A stretch of 64,000 bases of DNA from Desmodus rotundus (taxonomy: Eukaryota; Chordata; Mammalia; Chiroptera; Phyllostomidae): assembly GCF_022682495.2 (NCBI RefSeq), contig NW_026527577.1, positions 62,001 to 126,000 of the forward strand, given 5' to 3'. A program made the position numbers and the translations under genes. Under the pieces are notes generated by a model. That model worked only from the letters and a program-made list of their open reading frames with translations. It made no database searches and had not been told where the DNA came from. Of this stretch, positions 46,860-61,768 are shown piece after piece; the stretch's first letter is position 1; every line of letters begins with the position of its first letter.

Positions 46860-47659
46860 GATGTGTAATATTGTTAATATGACTGGAGGGAGTAATAAAG
46901 GAGAAGTTTATTATTCTATTGAATCTTCCTTAGGTTTCTGTGTGTTAAGTCACCCTAGCTAAGTGGTTTCGTAATATGGAAGACAGGAGCCTTCATTCGG
47001 TTCCCTGTACTATCCCATTTTAAGACATTCCCTGCCTAGTCTCCTGTCTGCTCTAAGACGGAAGTTACAATGAGAGTAGCCACCAGAGACTGTTTCCAAG
47101 AAGGAAAACAATGGTTGAAGACAAGAATGGTCATACCAGGTGCAAGCACAGTGATGAGAAGAGCAGAATTGGAGGCTTACTTCCTAATCCTGAAAAGATG
47201 TCAAGAATGTAAAGGGTAGCCTGTCCTTTTCTGACAAAATCAAGAACAGAGATGACATTCAATTATCATACCCAAAACAAGGGCTCAGGCGTTTAACAAG
47301 TGTTTTATTTTTACAAAATCCTTCGATTGAGGCCTTATCTCCATGTTCCCACATGAAATATGCCTATTGAAGAGGTACTGTGATGCTGTGTACATCAAGT
47401 GAACAACAGGTTCGTCTTCATAGCTCTTCAGGACGAAAGACCCAGTCATTCACTTGCTGCTGTCGTACTAGCCAGACTATTTCTTGTCAAGCACTTGTCT
47501 GTGGAAAGGGAAAATGTACATTTTCTAGCAATGACGTTTCCTCGGAGTAAATCTAACATGGAATGACTCAGCACAGCTCGGGATGACACACGTAACATTT
47601 ACCACTGCCATACTGGAATCAATATTGCGATGATAATGTCTTGGATATCCACGCAATTG
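46860..47659. other. unit 2: no gene seen
   Basis: Counterpart of 29597-30396, running directly into unit 3 without any junction sequence. Confidence 0.4.
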
Positions 47660-49349
47660 GTGAAATATAGAATCAGACCTAATGGGTATTTGCCTTTCGC
47701 TGAATCCCAGGGTGGAACAAATGTCATGTCTGTCTCTTTTGTCACGTGTGAGAAAGGAAAACTGCATACAAATATATTTCTTTTCCTATCCCCAGATATT
47801 TCTCGTCATGGTAAGTTTATATTTCACCGAATGTCTTTCAGTTTGAAAGTTAAAAGAAAGTCAGTTCTCAGTTTGCAAGTGATATTCAAGCATTCTCTAT
47901 TATTTCATATATAATAACGAATGGAAACATTAAATATGGCTGCAGAGGAACAAACTTTTTTCCAGTGTTGTTTCCTCATTTCCTCTTGTTCCCTCCCTTG
48001 AAAAACACACCTTTCCATTCGATGAGAAATATTTCCAGTCAGGAGGTGAGTGTAAAAAATGTTTTTCTCCATGTTTTCTATGCACATGATACATACAATT
48101 CTTTTTCAAAATAATGTTAATTTCTTTCTGAAAGAATGCATGTGTAGACGTATAGAAAGAATTATGTACGTGTGTATATATCATTCCCTCAGTTCTCTCA
48201 TAGAAAGCATGTGCTTAGATACCAAAGGGGGTTACCTGGTAGATACGATTTGAATTATACTCTCAATCAATGGATAAGACTCCAAGGACCTGATCTATCC
48301 TTTCTTTTGCAATATTATTACAATTCATGAAACCATCAAGTACACTGAAATTTTGATAAATGGAGTGTTAACGCTGTTTCTCCCCTTGGAGTCACAGCAT
48401 AGTTCCCAGCAGTCATAGTTGCTTCTCACAATTGCCTCTCTCATCGCCATGGATGATGTGTATTTACATCGGAATCTCATTCACTCAGAGCAGAAGTGCT
48501 ACACTTTCTTCCAAGGTACTTTGATTCCATTACCTGGCCTCCACAAGGAACTCAGTGAACTGACCCATTTTGCCAGTGACTGTGGCCCAGTTACCTGAAT
48601 AAGCCAAATTCTCAGTGGAGATCCAGGAACTGTGTGGACAATGTCCCGGAAATACCTTCTCGGAATATATCAGAGCATGGCACAGGAACCGGAGCCAGGA
48701 CACAATGTGTTCTTCCTGTGGGTAGAGTTCTGTGGTGGGTTTAGTGAGGAGGGAAGGGAACACTTCCAATTATTGGCCAAGTTGTTTTGAAGGGACTAGT
48801 TTTTAATGTACATTTTGGGGGTTGTTTCTGCTAATACAGTTGTTCACACCTCTTCCCCCTTTGCTCTCCTGCACCCAGCTCCCGCTCCTCTTCCCTCTGG
48901 CCACCCCCCCATTGTGATCCGTGTCCAAGGATCCTGAACAGCTGTCCTTCCAGTAATCCCTTCACCTTCTTCTTCCATTCACCCAGCCGCTTCCCTTGCG
49001 ACAACCCTCGTTCTGTTTCGTGTATCATCCCTGTTTCTACATTTTTGTTAGGTTATAGAACTCATTGGATTCCACACGTGCCTATTTTGCAGTCTTTAGT
49101 GTCCATTTCAAATGGTAGATATCCTTTCAAAATGCATGGATTACTTAAGATCATTTGGAAAATATAATTAGACACATTACCCTTCAACATATAATTCATG
49201 TAGCCAGACTCTTTGACTCTTCATTGAGCCTTTAATTCCACTCAGGAGATTGGTTACCCTTTGCTGTCAGCATTAATCCTATAAAATTCGCAAAAAAAAA
49301 AAAAAAGAAAGAAAAGAAAAGAAAAGAAAAAGCGGTGCGGGCGAGGGGC
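47660..49349. other. unit 3: no gene seen; contains A/AAAAG microsatellite
   Basis: Counterpart of 12712-14376; the AAAAG expansion lies at about 49293-49331. Confidence 0.5.
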
Positions 49350-49854
49350 GCTAAATAGTATTTCTCCCTCAACACCTGCCTTATTTCACTTAGCATAGTG
49401 CCCACAACTTTCACCCATGCCATTGCACAGGGTATTAGCTCCTCCTTTCTCTCCGCTGCGTAAAATTCCATTGTCTAAAAGTACCATACTTTTTGGATCC
49501 TCTCATTAACTGATGGGCACTTAAGTTACTTCCAGTACTTGGTTATTGTAAATTGTGTTGCTATGAACATTGGGGTGCAGAGGATCTCACGTTGAACTGG
49601 AACATAATCAAGAAAAGAAAAAGCAAACAAAATATAACCAGAGATATTGAAATTAAGAACATTGTAACAGTAGCCACAGGGCATTGGGACGCCATAGGGG
49701 GGACAGTGCTCTATAGGAGCTACTATATAGGACACAAGGATAAATTTAAAGGGGAGGTTAGAGGGGAGTAGTGAGGTGGGACTTGCCCGGGGTGGGGGAG
49801 CGAACAGGAGATAATCCAGACAATTGTAACTGAATAAAATAAATTAATTAATTT
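49350..49854. mobile_element. 5'-inverted LINE-1 3' end, unit 3
   Basis: Counterpart of 14377-14880, with the inversion junction at about 49594. Confidence 0.8.
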
Positions 49855-51625
49855 TTAAAATGAGGGTTTAAATCAGTTGGTTTTTCCACATAAACTTTTC
49901 TGCACATCCCAGGTCTCTACTCCCAGCTCTCAGACACAAATGCACATGTGAGACTCAGTTCTATTTCTACATCTGCCTTGTCAAAGTAACACGTGTTTTT
50001 ACCATTTACTTTACCTCCCGTGGATCAGTTGTTGCATCTGTTCATTTGCAATTCGTAAGGAAGTCAAATCCTCCACACACGTGACTCGCTCGTAGTAGAA
50101 CAGAAACCACGGAACATCACAGATTAGACTATGAGGTCCTGGCAGAAGGCACCTGGAAAGGGAACGCCTGCAAACCAGCTGCACTACCGTGAATCCAGGG
50201 ATGGAACTGGAAGCTAGTGATCGTCTTAGCCAAAATATGTGCACTGCAAACCACTTGGCTGAAGCTATGAGGCCGAAATTTGTAAGTAAAGTTCACCTCT
50301 GACCACCCGGTGGTGTCTGCCTGAAGTGCTGTGCAGGAAGGAAAGGGACACCAAAGGAATGCTCCCCGCTGTGCACCCTTGATAACATGCCTCCCAACCA
50401 AGCTCACCATGTTTGCTCAGACGCCTCTGTCCGGACCTTCTCTTTCCAGCAGCTGTAGTGAAGGGAAAATTCTGCCGTCCTGAAAGTGCTTTTTGGGAAA
50501 GGAATCGTAAGCTATTTATCAAGAAACAAACCACTCTCAGAACCGTGGGTCTTCCTCCCTTTCCTGCCCTAGAGACTCAGACAGAGAAACTGCTGAATGT
50601 CCTCAGGCTAATGGAACTAAGTGTGAAGAGTAGACCGCTTAAGGCATGTCCAGATAGCCGAGTACCTGCTGCGTCCCATTGTTGCGGATTCACCCAGAAC
50701 TAAGGCCCTGGCCTGTGTGCTTGGTGCTTCCTCAACTGCTTGTAAATCACTCTTTCGCATTCCTCAAAATCTAGTACCATGTTACCCTGCCTTTTCTTCT
50801 TTGTCCAAAATGTCCCAGCAACCCGGTGTTGTCTCACTGTCTTTGGAATTCCCGTGGATGTGTCATGCTAGTGTGAATTACCCATGAACGTCTATTGAAC
50901 TTGCATTTTCTCCTATCAGCCCACCTCTATCAATTTGGTTATTAGCCCAGCCTGAAGAACTTAAAAGGAGGAAGGAAAAGCATTAAACATTTTCAGCCCC
51001 CACAGTAGTTTATCCCAATCTATCTTTGCATATATTTAATGCATGGAAAGAGATTTACTTATATGTCCATGGATTCTTATTAAATTGTAAACAGCATATA
51101 TTAATAATACCTACGTTTAATGAGTGTAGTGTCCTGGGTTTTTCGGTTTTTGTTTTTGTTTTTGTTTTTTTCTATTTCTGCAAATCTCTTTATTTGCCAG
51201 CTTAAGGAAGACAGAGGCATTCGTATGTCTGCTCCTTTCTACAAACTACTGGAAGATATTGTTTTGGTAGAAGGAAATGATGAAAAGATGGCCTCACTCA
51301 GACATAGAGTGCAAAAAGGGACCACACAGACTGCCTGTAGGGTCCCAAGGTCCTGAAAAGGCTGTTAGATGCCTCTTTCTCATGACACCAATGAGCAATC
51401 CTGCAAGGAATCAGCACCCTAATGTTATGAAAGCAGAATTTGGAAAATCTCTCCTGTCAGTCAGGTCATCAGGATCTGCCCCTTTCACATAGCTCTAAAT
51501 CCTCTCTCACGTGGATGCTCAAAGTCCCTGCACACCTGGTATTTGAGTTTAGCCACTCTTGCCTTTTGAATTCTGACCCTCTCACTCCTTGGCGCTGATT
51601 ACTTAATTGTTCTTACTCATTTATA
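49855..51625. other. unit 3: no gene established; exon-like frames
   Basis: Counterpart of 14881-16639; the 78-codon frame at 51120-51356 is unchanged from unit 2. Confidence 0.35.
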
Positions 51626-51911
51626 ATGTTGACCTGTAGCATGGCGCATCTTTGTGGATTCTCAGGGTATAAATACACCAATGGAATTGATGGACCAACA
51701 GGCAGTTCCATTACCTGAAGAAATGCAAACATGTTTTCCACCGTGACTTCCCCATTCTGCATTCCCACCCACAGGGCAAAATGGTTGCCTTTGTTTTCAA
51801 ACCCTGCCAGCATTTGTGGCGATTAGATGTATCCAATGATGGCCATTTTCACCTTGTGAGGTTATATCTCATTGTGGTTTTCATTGGCGTCTCTCTCGTC
51901 TGTCTTCCTGG
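51626..51911 (-). mobile_element. LINE-1 3'-region fragment (antisense), unit 3
   Basis: Counterpart of 16640-16925. Confidence 0.8.
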
Positions 51912-52139
51912 TGTTCCTAACCCCTTTCCTTCACCACCCAACCTTTGCCTCTAACACTTAGCCTGGCAGGCAGGCAGCAGGACCCAAACTGCTGCTCAGT
52001 CGCAGGAGTGCTCCACTGACAACGGATTGAGGACACTCTTTCATAGAGAAAAGATTTACACAAAGAAAGGAAACTTTCCTATCCTGTTATGTTTTAATTG
52101 CACTTACTGGGGGGTGACACAGGTGAGTGAAATTTGCAG

Positions 52140-52144
52140 GTTTG
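52140..52144. other. empty LTR target site, unit 3
   Basis: A single GTTTG without insertion, as in unit 2. Confidence 0.9.
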
Positions 52145-52658
52145 CAGTGTGGGAGTCTACACTTCATCCTTTGCATATTGTATTGTGTGATCACCACCCC
52201 ATTCAAGTCTGCTTCTGGCAGCACCCGCTGTCCCCCTTCATGCCCTTCTATTGCACCGCCCCACCCCTTTTCCCTTGGTCTTCTCCATACTGTTATCTGG
52301 GAAGGTCTTTTCTTACTCCCTTCCGGTTTCCCACCTAGCCTGCACCCCATACCCCCTCTGACAGCTGGCTGCCAGCTCTCTAGGAGCCTCTCCCCATTTT
52401 CCTTGTTACTTCAGTTTGTTCATTAGATGCTCCTTATGACAGAGATCCTATGGTATTTATTTGTCGTCCTCTGACTGGCTTATTTCACGGAGCCTAAGGT
52501 TTTTCAGGTCCATCCACACTGTCACAAAGGGACAGATTTCCATGTACTATTTATTCCATTGTGTGCACATACCACAGTTCTCTTATCCACTCATCTACTC
52601 ATGGGCACTTGGGCAGCATGTACAAGTGTTCTATTGTCAATAAGCATGACCTGAGAAT
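52145..52658 (-). mobile_element. LINE-1 3' end fragment (antisense), unit 3
   Basis: Counterpart of 17587-18095. Confidence 0.85.
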
Positions 52659-53190
52659 GGGAATATAGCCCAGACTGTGGAGGGTGGCAGACGGGTCAAA
52701 AAGGCGGGCAGTGTCGTGTGGGGGGGTGGAGAATTCTTGGAAGAAAAGACTTCGTTTTCTTTTGTGACATCTCCTCATCCACTTAATGTTTCTACAGTTA
52801 AATGTGGGCCTGAAAGAAGAGGCTGTGGCTTACCTTCCATGTCGGTCCAAGCAAAAACCCTGAAGACACAGGTACCTCAGTATGAACCAGATACCTAATG
52901 ATCTTCCTATTCTTCATCCAGTGTTTGCCCCACCTTGGGCGTGCTAAAGGACGCCTGCTAATCCCACCACCCCCTTGTTCTTGCTTTCCCATCCTGAAGC
53001 AGGAAAGAAGTGTTTCAGTCAAATATTTATTACTACTAGCCTCTCTCAAAATACCCAGTCTCCCAACCTTGCCCTTCCCCCAAACACTGCTTCCCACCAG
53101 GCCTCCACACACCCTCATAGGCAGATGTGAGAAGGGAAAGGATTCCTCCCAGAAAGCAATCAAAGAAGAGCCCATTCAACAGCCAGGTGT

Positions 53191-53196
53191 TTTATT
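53191..53196 (-). promoter_or_regulatory. poly(A) signal of unit 3 UBE2D-like gene
   Basis: AATAAA on the minus strand shortly after the stop codon. Confidence 0.75.
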
Positions 53197-53225
53197 GAGG
53201 TGAGGGGTTATCATTTGCCCCTCCC

Positions 53226-54003
<778 letters not shown>

Positions 54004-54152
54004 CTCCTTGTCCTCCACTGCTGTCTGCTGCTCAGAGCCTATAGCCCAAGGCTGCGCTGCCTGCGGGGATACTCCGCCTTCCTGCCACAGGACCAGCCGC
54101 TCCTGAAGGCCTGCCCCAACAGTTCCTGCTGGCCGGCCCCAAGGGACCCTGT

Positions 54153-54243
54153 GTTCCCATGGCAGGAGGGAATATGCACTGTGACGTCACAAGGGACAGC
54201 TGACCAATCAGCAACTCAGTGGGCGCGTGGCCAGGGGAGACAG
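54153..54243 (-). promoter_or_regulatory. promoter-like block with CRE and CCAAT, unit 3
   Basis: TGACGTCA at 54182-54189 and CCAAT at 54204-54208, with unchanged spacing. Confidence 0.55.
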
Positions 54244-55481
54244 ATGGCCTCCATCACAGGGAGTATTAGTATAGCAACAATTTTATAGGAATAATAGTGT
54301 AGCAACATATTAGAGTTGTCTATGCAATAAAGAAATAAACAGAGAAACAAACAAGTAAATAGTGAACTTGTATGAAACAAATGGTTCTAATCCTCTGTAA
54401 AGACAAAGGAAGCATATCAAGAAAGGGAGCCCCTGGGATATTTTACCACAAAGGGAGGATTACACAGGAAAATGCACTACAGTCTTGGCTGTCTTTTCGC
54501 TCCTGGTCACCCTGCTGATCGGTGTTCTCCTGGGCACACCGCGTTTCCAAGTTGAAGTGCAGGACTTAACGCCAGCTCCTAGGAGATACTTCAGGAGTTT
54601 GTGGTCAGAATCAAGAGCTTGTTTCTCACACATGACAAATGCATAGGGGTGAGATTTCACGAGAAAACAACAAGTGTCAGAGTGTCCTGAAGGGCAACGT
54701 ATTTTGGCCACTCTCCTCAAGATTCTCAGCATATTTACTCCCCATCTGTGCTGCTGACTGCAGTGTGAAATGCCAGGGGCAGGGAAGAGTAGCTTAGCTC
54801 CACCAGTAGATGTTCAAAATGACCAGAAGCTTCTATGCACACCATTAATCTCCTTAGATACCCCCTGTGGAGCCATGGCTGCTCTTCTGCAACACTGCGA
54901 GTTTCATCGAACTGTTTGGGACATCTCTTTCAACCCAATGTCATTGGCTGAATTTCTTGGAACCTATATAACGTGTGGAGAAATGGTGGAGGGCTCAAGG
55001 ATTTTTACTCTTGGTCCCAGCACTCGCGGGAGAGTGAGATTTGGATGCATTTAATTCCTGTAGTGATCACCACTAATTTACTGATCAAGGTTGTGTGTTC
55101 TATGTTAGGTGTAAACCTAAATACGATATGATCTCTGAGTCAAAGGCATTCGTGGTCTGATACAGGAAGAGGGAAATACATTGACATGTATTTACATCAT
55201 TAACATCGCACGCTCTATATACAGCAATAAAAACATATTTGTGGATCCCGGGCTACTGGAAAGACAAGGATGAAAGGTGACTCTTCAGAGGGACTTCTAT
55301 CTGAGCTGAGTCAGGCATGAGCACTGTCAGTTCATGGGGGGCGGAGGGTAAGCAGGCTTTCAGATGGGAAAAGGGCGGGTAGGAATAATGGCAGATCATA
55401 ACGGAGCCAGGGGAATAAGCAGATGTGAAAGGCCTGATGCGACAGAAAGCATGACCATTTCCAGGAAGGAAATGCATTTTG
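54244..55481. other. unit 3: upstream region; intact 94-codon frame of unknown nature
   Basis: The frame 54770-55054 encodes the same peptide as in unit 2. No homology is recognised. Confidence 0.3.
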
Positions 55482-55608
55482 CAAAGGGTTAGGTGTTCAA
55501 TTCCTAGTCAAGGCACATGGCTGGGTTGTGGGCTGTGTCCTCACTAGGGGGCGCCTGAGAGGCCACCATGCCTTGGTGTTTCTCTCCCTCACTTCCTCTC
55601 TCTAAAGA
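55482..55608 (+). mobile_element. VES-like bat SINE fragment, unit 3
   Basis: Counterpart of 20954-21080. Confidence 0.8.
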
Positions 55609-58600
55609 CGAGTAACTGAAATCCTTCAAACCAAATAGTGAGATAAATATCTTTTCATGTAATAATATTGAATTTAGTAGCGATAAAAGTGAATATAACC
55701 AATTATGCAACACCATAATCCCAGAGTTAACATTATGTGTTGTAAATTTTATTCAGAGAAAATGCTCCCTCTCCACTTTACCCCTTACCGCTGCGAGAAC
55801 GTATTTCCCTGCTATGATGTTGACCTTGGCTATGTGACGTTCTCAATGATTGGCAAGAGGAGGACGTGATGTGTAAACGTCCAAGAAACGCTAATTACGG
55901 TCACTCCTCATTAACTTGGGACAGCTGCCTACACAAGAAATGTTCTATTGAATGGATACACATTCATTCTTGCCTTCCCTCAGAGGAAACACCTCATTCA
56001 ATCCAAAGTTCTACCTTCCACCAAAATTCAAGCCAAGACAAGATGAGGAGACTCGACAAAAATCATACTTAAACTGAAGACTCAGAAGTGAGAGATATGT
56101 GTTTGCTTTAATCCATGAGATTTATGCTTTGCTTCTTCTTGAGACGAAACCTAACTAAAGTGTTTTGTTTACAAAAAAATGCTGCATGGCTCCATTTTCA
56201 ATCCCTTTTGTGGGAGTAATAAGCAAACTGATGCAGACAATTAATGCTTCAGTAGGTGGCATAGTTTTCCTTTTTGGCCGACAATAAGGGGAAGCAACTA
56301 CAAAGCTGCTGTTGACACTTCTCACGTGGCTTAACTGTACTGGATGTGGTCCCTTGGCTTCCCTACAGGTCTCAAGATGGCTGTTCTAACCCACATACAG
56401 CATCAGCATTCCATGCTGTCGAATGGGAGTCAAGAAAGTGGTGGCACCTTGGCTTTCCTTTTTAACGGATAAAGAAACAGTTTTTCCAAAGGTGACCCTG
56501 GCAGACTGCGTTCTGTGCCCTGAGTTGCAGACCGGGATCACATGGCCCCTCACATCTATAATGCAGACCATGAAAGGGAGAAACACTTGGCCCTGATTGG
56601 GATAGATAAAATGCAACTCGGTGCTGAAGACTTTTAAAGTGCTTTCTCCACGAAAAACATGCCTTCTGACAGCAATAAAGAAGGGAAGTGGTGATGGTGA
56701 ATATTGAAGGGGCAAGTAACAATGATTTCCCTTGTTAGAATTAGTTCTTATATCCTTTAATTCTTCCTCTCCCAATCTACTGTCAAGCCAGAGTAGGGAA
56801 ATGTGTGTGCATAACACAATATATGTAAAACATATGTTTCACCGACTTAAAAAATGTCCTTGATGAAGAATACGACCTCAACAGATGTTATGCCGTTAAT
56901 TGAAACTGGGTAAGCACTGAAATTATTTGAAGGAAAGAAAGCATGATGTCAAGGTGAAGTCATGTTCACTCCAAGTTCATATTTAGAAGGCAGTCATGCT
57001 AAGGCACGGCGAAAGAGAATACAACTTGGTTGGTGTGGCAGATTTAGTGATGCAGAATGTAGCACGAGATCGCATTAAAATGCAGCACAGGTACAGAGCC
57101 TGAGAGAGTTTAGGAGCCTTGCGATGTGTGGCGCACATTCTACTGCGAGATCCGTGGCTGAATATGACAAGGAAACCTTCAGATGTCCCAGGAAGGTTAA
57201 GACACCAGTGAACAAACCGTGTCAGGGGAAAGCATTTAGTGTCTGTGAGGTAAGAGTCTGTCTGTGTCGCTTTCACACTTGGAAAAATGATGTGAACCAT
57301 GGCCTTCGCATGCTACGTTAAATCCAGAATAGTATCACACATCTAGCTTCTGCATACTAGCTTAACTTTTTCCTTTGCATGACAGTATTTTGCTCTGTAA
57401 GGGTAAGCGCGTCACCTTGTCTCCACCCTGCAGTCCTTTCTTGGTTTAGTTCAAATGCCCTTCCATAAAACTAGTCTGTAGATATTTTTCTTCCTTTCTG
57501 GAACTGCTGGTTTCCTCTGTACTTGGGATGTAATGAAGGATGTTTACAACTATCTTCTGACTTTTAACAACTCCCCCCTTCTTGTATTTTTTTAGACACA
57601 CTCACGTCATTACTTAAAATGGAAGTCATAGCTTCGACTACCTTTGGTGGTTCTTTCCTGCTAGATGAATTGGACATATTTAAAATTCCGTCAGTTTGGC
57701 CTTAATTACTTCTGCTTCATGAAATTGTAAAAGGGCATGCGGTTACCTCTAAAAACCGGAGAAAATGAAGAGTACTCTAAGCAGAGAAGACCCAATTCAA
57801 AGTGCATTTTGCAACAATAACAGTCCCAAGCATGTTCTCTGTAATGACAATAGATGTATTGATTATCGGAAACTTGAAAATATGGACTTTGGTAAATATC
57901 AGAAAGGATAAAAACTGTCTCTCATATCACAAAGTGAGTAAAAAAATAATGACAAGTGGTAAAGCTGCTCTCCACTCTAAGGTCAAGCTGTAACATATCC
58001 ATAAGGAATCATGAACCATAGGTGTCAACCCCATAGAACCAACTTCTAGGATTAATAAATCATTGGACATAATAAATTGTACACTCTAGGGAAAAAAAAA
58101 TTAATTCACTCCTTCCATTAACGATGAGAAGCAAATATATGTAGACACAGTAGGCTTCCTGTATGGTGAAGTAGTCTTGACATTAACCTACATTTTTCAT
58201 GGGACCCTTTGAAACCAAATGAAGTAGGGTATTTTTCCAGGTGTAGGTGGTTTTGTGTAGAGAAACTTCACGTACTTAATGGAAAGGGGAGAATCAGGGA
58301 CTCCAAAAGTAAAGTGTGAAATATTTTTGATGAATTAAACAACAGCCCATAAATATTAAAGACCAATATTTTTAAAATCATTACTCTAGATTTTTTCCAT
58401 TCAGTAAGAAAGACCGTCATTAACCCTGCTCACAGTTTTCACATCTTTCCATAAACATTGGTGGAAAATGGCATTGTTCTTCCTTTTGACATTTCCTGAT
58501 CCTATCGTATGCGTTACTACGGGGAAAAAAGAATTCAGAGAAGGCCAGAGAAATATCCCTAGATAGCAGTTCATACTCCAGAAAAAATGAACAGTAGAGC

Positions 58601-59558
58601 GCTTTTTTTCAGGGAAGAAATACAGCGTATGCACAATACTCATTCATGACAGAGGGGAAAAATAAATGTCAAAAAACATGCAAAGTTATCACGTCAAGAC
58701 AGTCACATGAAAAAGACAAAATTTATATAGAACCGTTGTATTTCTTCTACAATTTATAAGTATTGGTGCCAGCTACTTATAATGTGATATATAACACATA
58801 CTGGGTTGGTTCTCTCTGGGAAGCCCTAGTCAAAGATCATTTGAATATTCTTCATGTATATAAATACATAAGACCTAATGACTTGCTTCCTAGAGTGCTT
58901 CAAATGTGGGAGGTCGTTGAAGGGTAAGCACTTCCTTGTTACATCAACTTGTAGATACATGGAGAGACTCTTGAATATTCATAGAAGGAATGTGTAAAGG
59001 GCCAAAGCCTAGGAAATATACATTTCAACTTTATAATCTACAGAAGCATAACATTTCACTTTCCAAGCCTTGAGAAAACGCTGACTATACTAGCAACGCT
59101 TCTTACAATCCAGGGTCCTGTTTCAGTAAGTGAAACACTTTCCAAACCACAGTAATAGGCTGGGGGTACTAAGGAGAAGTTCGAGAAGTCTGTCTTATAC
59201 TACGAGGTTTAATTCAGAGAAAAGATCTTAGGATGAACAAAATGGTAAGTGTGGTCTGAAGCATAAACCTGATTCAGAACCAATGAATTCATCAGGTAAG
59301 AATCAGCAATTAATTTTCATTGAAATGCAAACCCCAAACCAAAGGAATACACAAGCATACATGAGCGTACATACTCACACATCTTAAATAGTTTGCAAAG
59401 GAAGCCAAACTGCAAGGACTCTATGGACATACAAAGCAGTTAGATGTAACTGAGACAATCGTGCTCATAGTAACAGAGCACACACCAATCAATTAACTTC
59501 CAAGACCTGTTATCTGTGAAAGTAGGTTGTTAGACGACATAGTTCCCAAGGCTCCTCA
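55609..59558. other. unit 3: about 4 kb with no gene established
   Basis: Counterpart of 21081-25029. It shares several bases with unit 1 between about 56.3 and 57.3 kb, but with unit 2 between about 58.4 and 58.9 kb. Confidence 0.35.
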
Positions 59559-59789
59559 TAGGGATGATGTGGTGGGAGTCTTTTAGAGACAACCATGCAA
59601 TGCTATGGACGGAAGTGGACACCATCATGCTAAGTGAAATGTGCCAGGCTGTGACGGAGAAATACCAAATGATCTCACCTTTAAGTACAACATCATCAAC
59701 TGAGGAAAAAAGGAAACAAAATATGAACAGGGACATGCACATTAACAAGTTAAATGTTAGGCTTCAGGTACAGATAAGAACAGAGGATT
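59559..59789 (+). mobile_element. LINE-1 3'-region fragment (sense), unit 3
   Basis: Counterpart of 25030-25260. Confidence 0.7.
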
Positions 59790-59818
59790 TTTTCTAATAT
59801 TCATATAGGAAAACATTA

Positions 59819-60074
59819 TTCAATGCAAAGACTTTTCATTTCTCTTTGACCATACTACCTCCCACAAAACCACCTCTAACTCCGGTGAGTCCCCACTGCC
59901 TCCCTCCAGACCCATCCCCATGTTCGATCCTCCATCTTCCCATCACTTTTGGCTCTGTCCACATCTCCGTATACATGTTCCTGATACCCCTGCCCCCTTC
60001 CCCACCCTCATTATCTCCCCGCAACTCCCTCTTGCTTCTGGCTGTTGGGTTTTATTTCAGGGTCTCTCTGAAAA
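59819..60074 (-). mobile_element. LINE-1 3'UTR fragment (antisense), unit 3
   Basis: Counterpart of 25290-25545, with unit-1-like 'tctccccgcaac'. Confidence 0.5.
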
Positions 60075-60793
60075 AAAAAAAATTCACTTACAATTTTCTG
60101 CATGTCTCCCCATCCCTCAACCCTACCCCAGTGTCTCTCATACAAAATTCTTTAATCAAGGACAGATGGGTCACGTAGAGACCATCGCTGACATGTTCCT
60201 ACTACTTTGGAACTGCAGTTTTAGCAGTAGAATGGCAAGGGAAGAGATGAAGGATAAAGACACTTTGGGGAAGATGGATCAAAATCTTGTAATACGTGTA
60301 AAGATGGCAGTGGGAGAAAAGGCAGATGGACTTCGAATTTATGATCCTTGAACTTGGGACAATAATAATTGCGCTGATTCAATTGCGTGACACGGGATTG
60401 CCACTAGTTTTTTAAATAGAAGACGACTCTGCTTCTTATTGTCCAATGACTTTAAGAAACATCCAATGAACACGTTATAGTATGCAATAGAAGACCGCAG
60501 GAGGCGTTAAACATCGGAGCTACACTGGGCTGCACATTTTCTGAGGCCTGAGACCCTGCCTAATTTACCTTTGTCGTCTTTCTCCAAGGCATTTTAGCAG
60601 CAATCTCCACCGCATAATACAATCCCAATAATCCTAGTCTGCATGGATGAGTAATAGAAAACCCCTTGCACGAATAAAGGAACAATAACGATAAATACTC
60701 GAAAGAAAGTATAGAGAAAAGTGAATTTGTTGAGGCGGTCCTCAGCTCCCCCGATCCTGCTTTTGATTCCTTCTACTGTGTTCTTCGTTTATA
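60075..60793. other. unit 3: no gene seen
   Basis: Counterpart of 25546-26264; nothing recognised. Confidence 0.4.
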
Positions 60794-61564
60794 AAATTAA
60801 ACCACAATGAGGTTCCATCTCACAACAGCCGGAGTGGCCAACATAAACAAAGCAGGACACGGATGTCGGAGAGGATGAGGAGAAAAGGGACAACCAGGAC
60901 ATTGTTGGTGCGAATGCAGACTGGTGCGGCCACTGTGGAGAACTGTATGGAATTTCCTCTGCAAACTAAAAATGGAAAAGCCGTTTGACCCAGAAATTCC
61001 ACTGCTGGGATTGTACCCTTAGAACACTGAAACACCAATGCCTGAGAACCTGTGCACCCCAATGTCCATAGCACCACGATTTACAATAGCCCAGTGCTGG
61101 AGGCTACCTAGGTGCCCATCAGCTAATGAGTGGATCCAAAAACTATGGTACATTTACACAATGGAAATCTGCACCGAAGAGAGAAAGAAGGAGCTGATAC
61201 ACTTTGCAATGGTATGGATGGAACTGGACAGCATTAGGTTAAGTGAAATGCGCCAGGCTGTGAGGGAGAAATACCAAATGATCCCACCTTTAAGGACAAC
61301 ATAATGAACTGAGGAAAAAGGGAAACAAAATAGAAACAGACACATAGGACTTTAAGAACAATGGTACAATAGTCAGAGGGGAAGAGGGAGGGGATAGAGG
61401 GGAGAGTGGTCTACAGGATCTACTACTCTAAAATGCACAAGGAGAAAATCAAAGGGGAGTTTTGAGGTGTCTGGGGGAGGTGGGACTGGCTAGGGTGAGG
61501 TGCAGGGATGGGGAGGAAATGCAGTCAATTATAACTGAATAAACATAAAATTAAATCAATATCT
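60794..61564 (+). mobile_element. LINE-1 3' end (sense), unit 3
   Basis: Counterpart of 26265-27035, with unit-1-like bases at most sites where unit 2 differs. Confidence 0.88.
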
Positions 61565-61768
61565 ATTAAAAATTAAACCTAGTAGAAGGGTTTTATGAAA
61601 ATCGTGTTTTATGGCTAAAAAATAAAAATTAAGTTTTGAAGTTAAAACAAAAGAAATCCTGACTTTGATGAGAGCCTAGAGTTAGGAATAGAAAGAGTGG
61701 AAACCAGTGAGGAAGACAGAACACAGTCATAGAAGAAAAATAACCAGGGGTATTGTGTCATCGCTGCC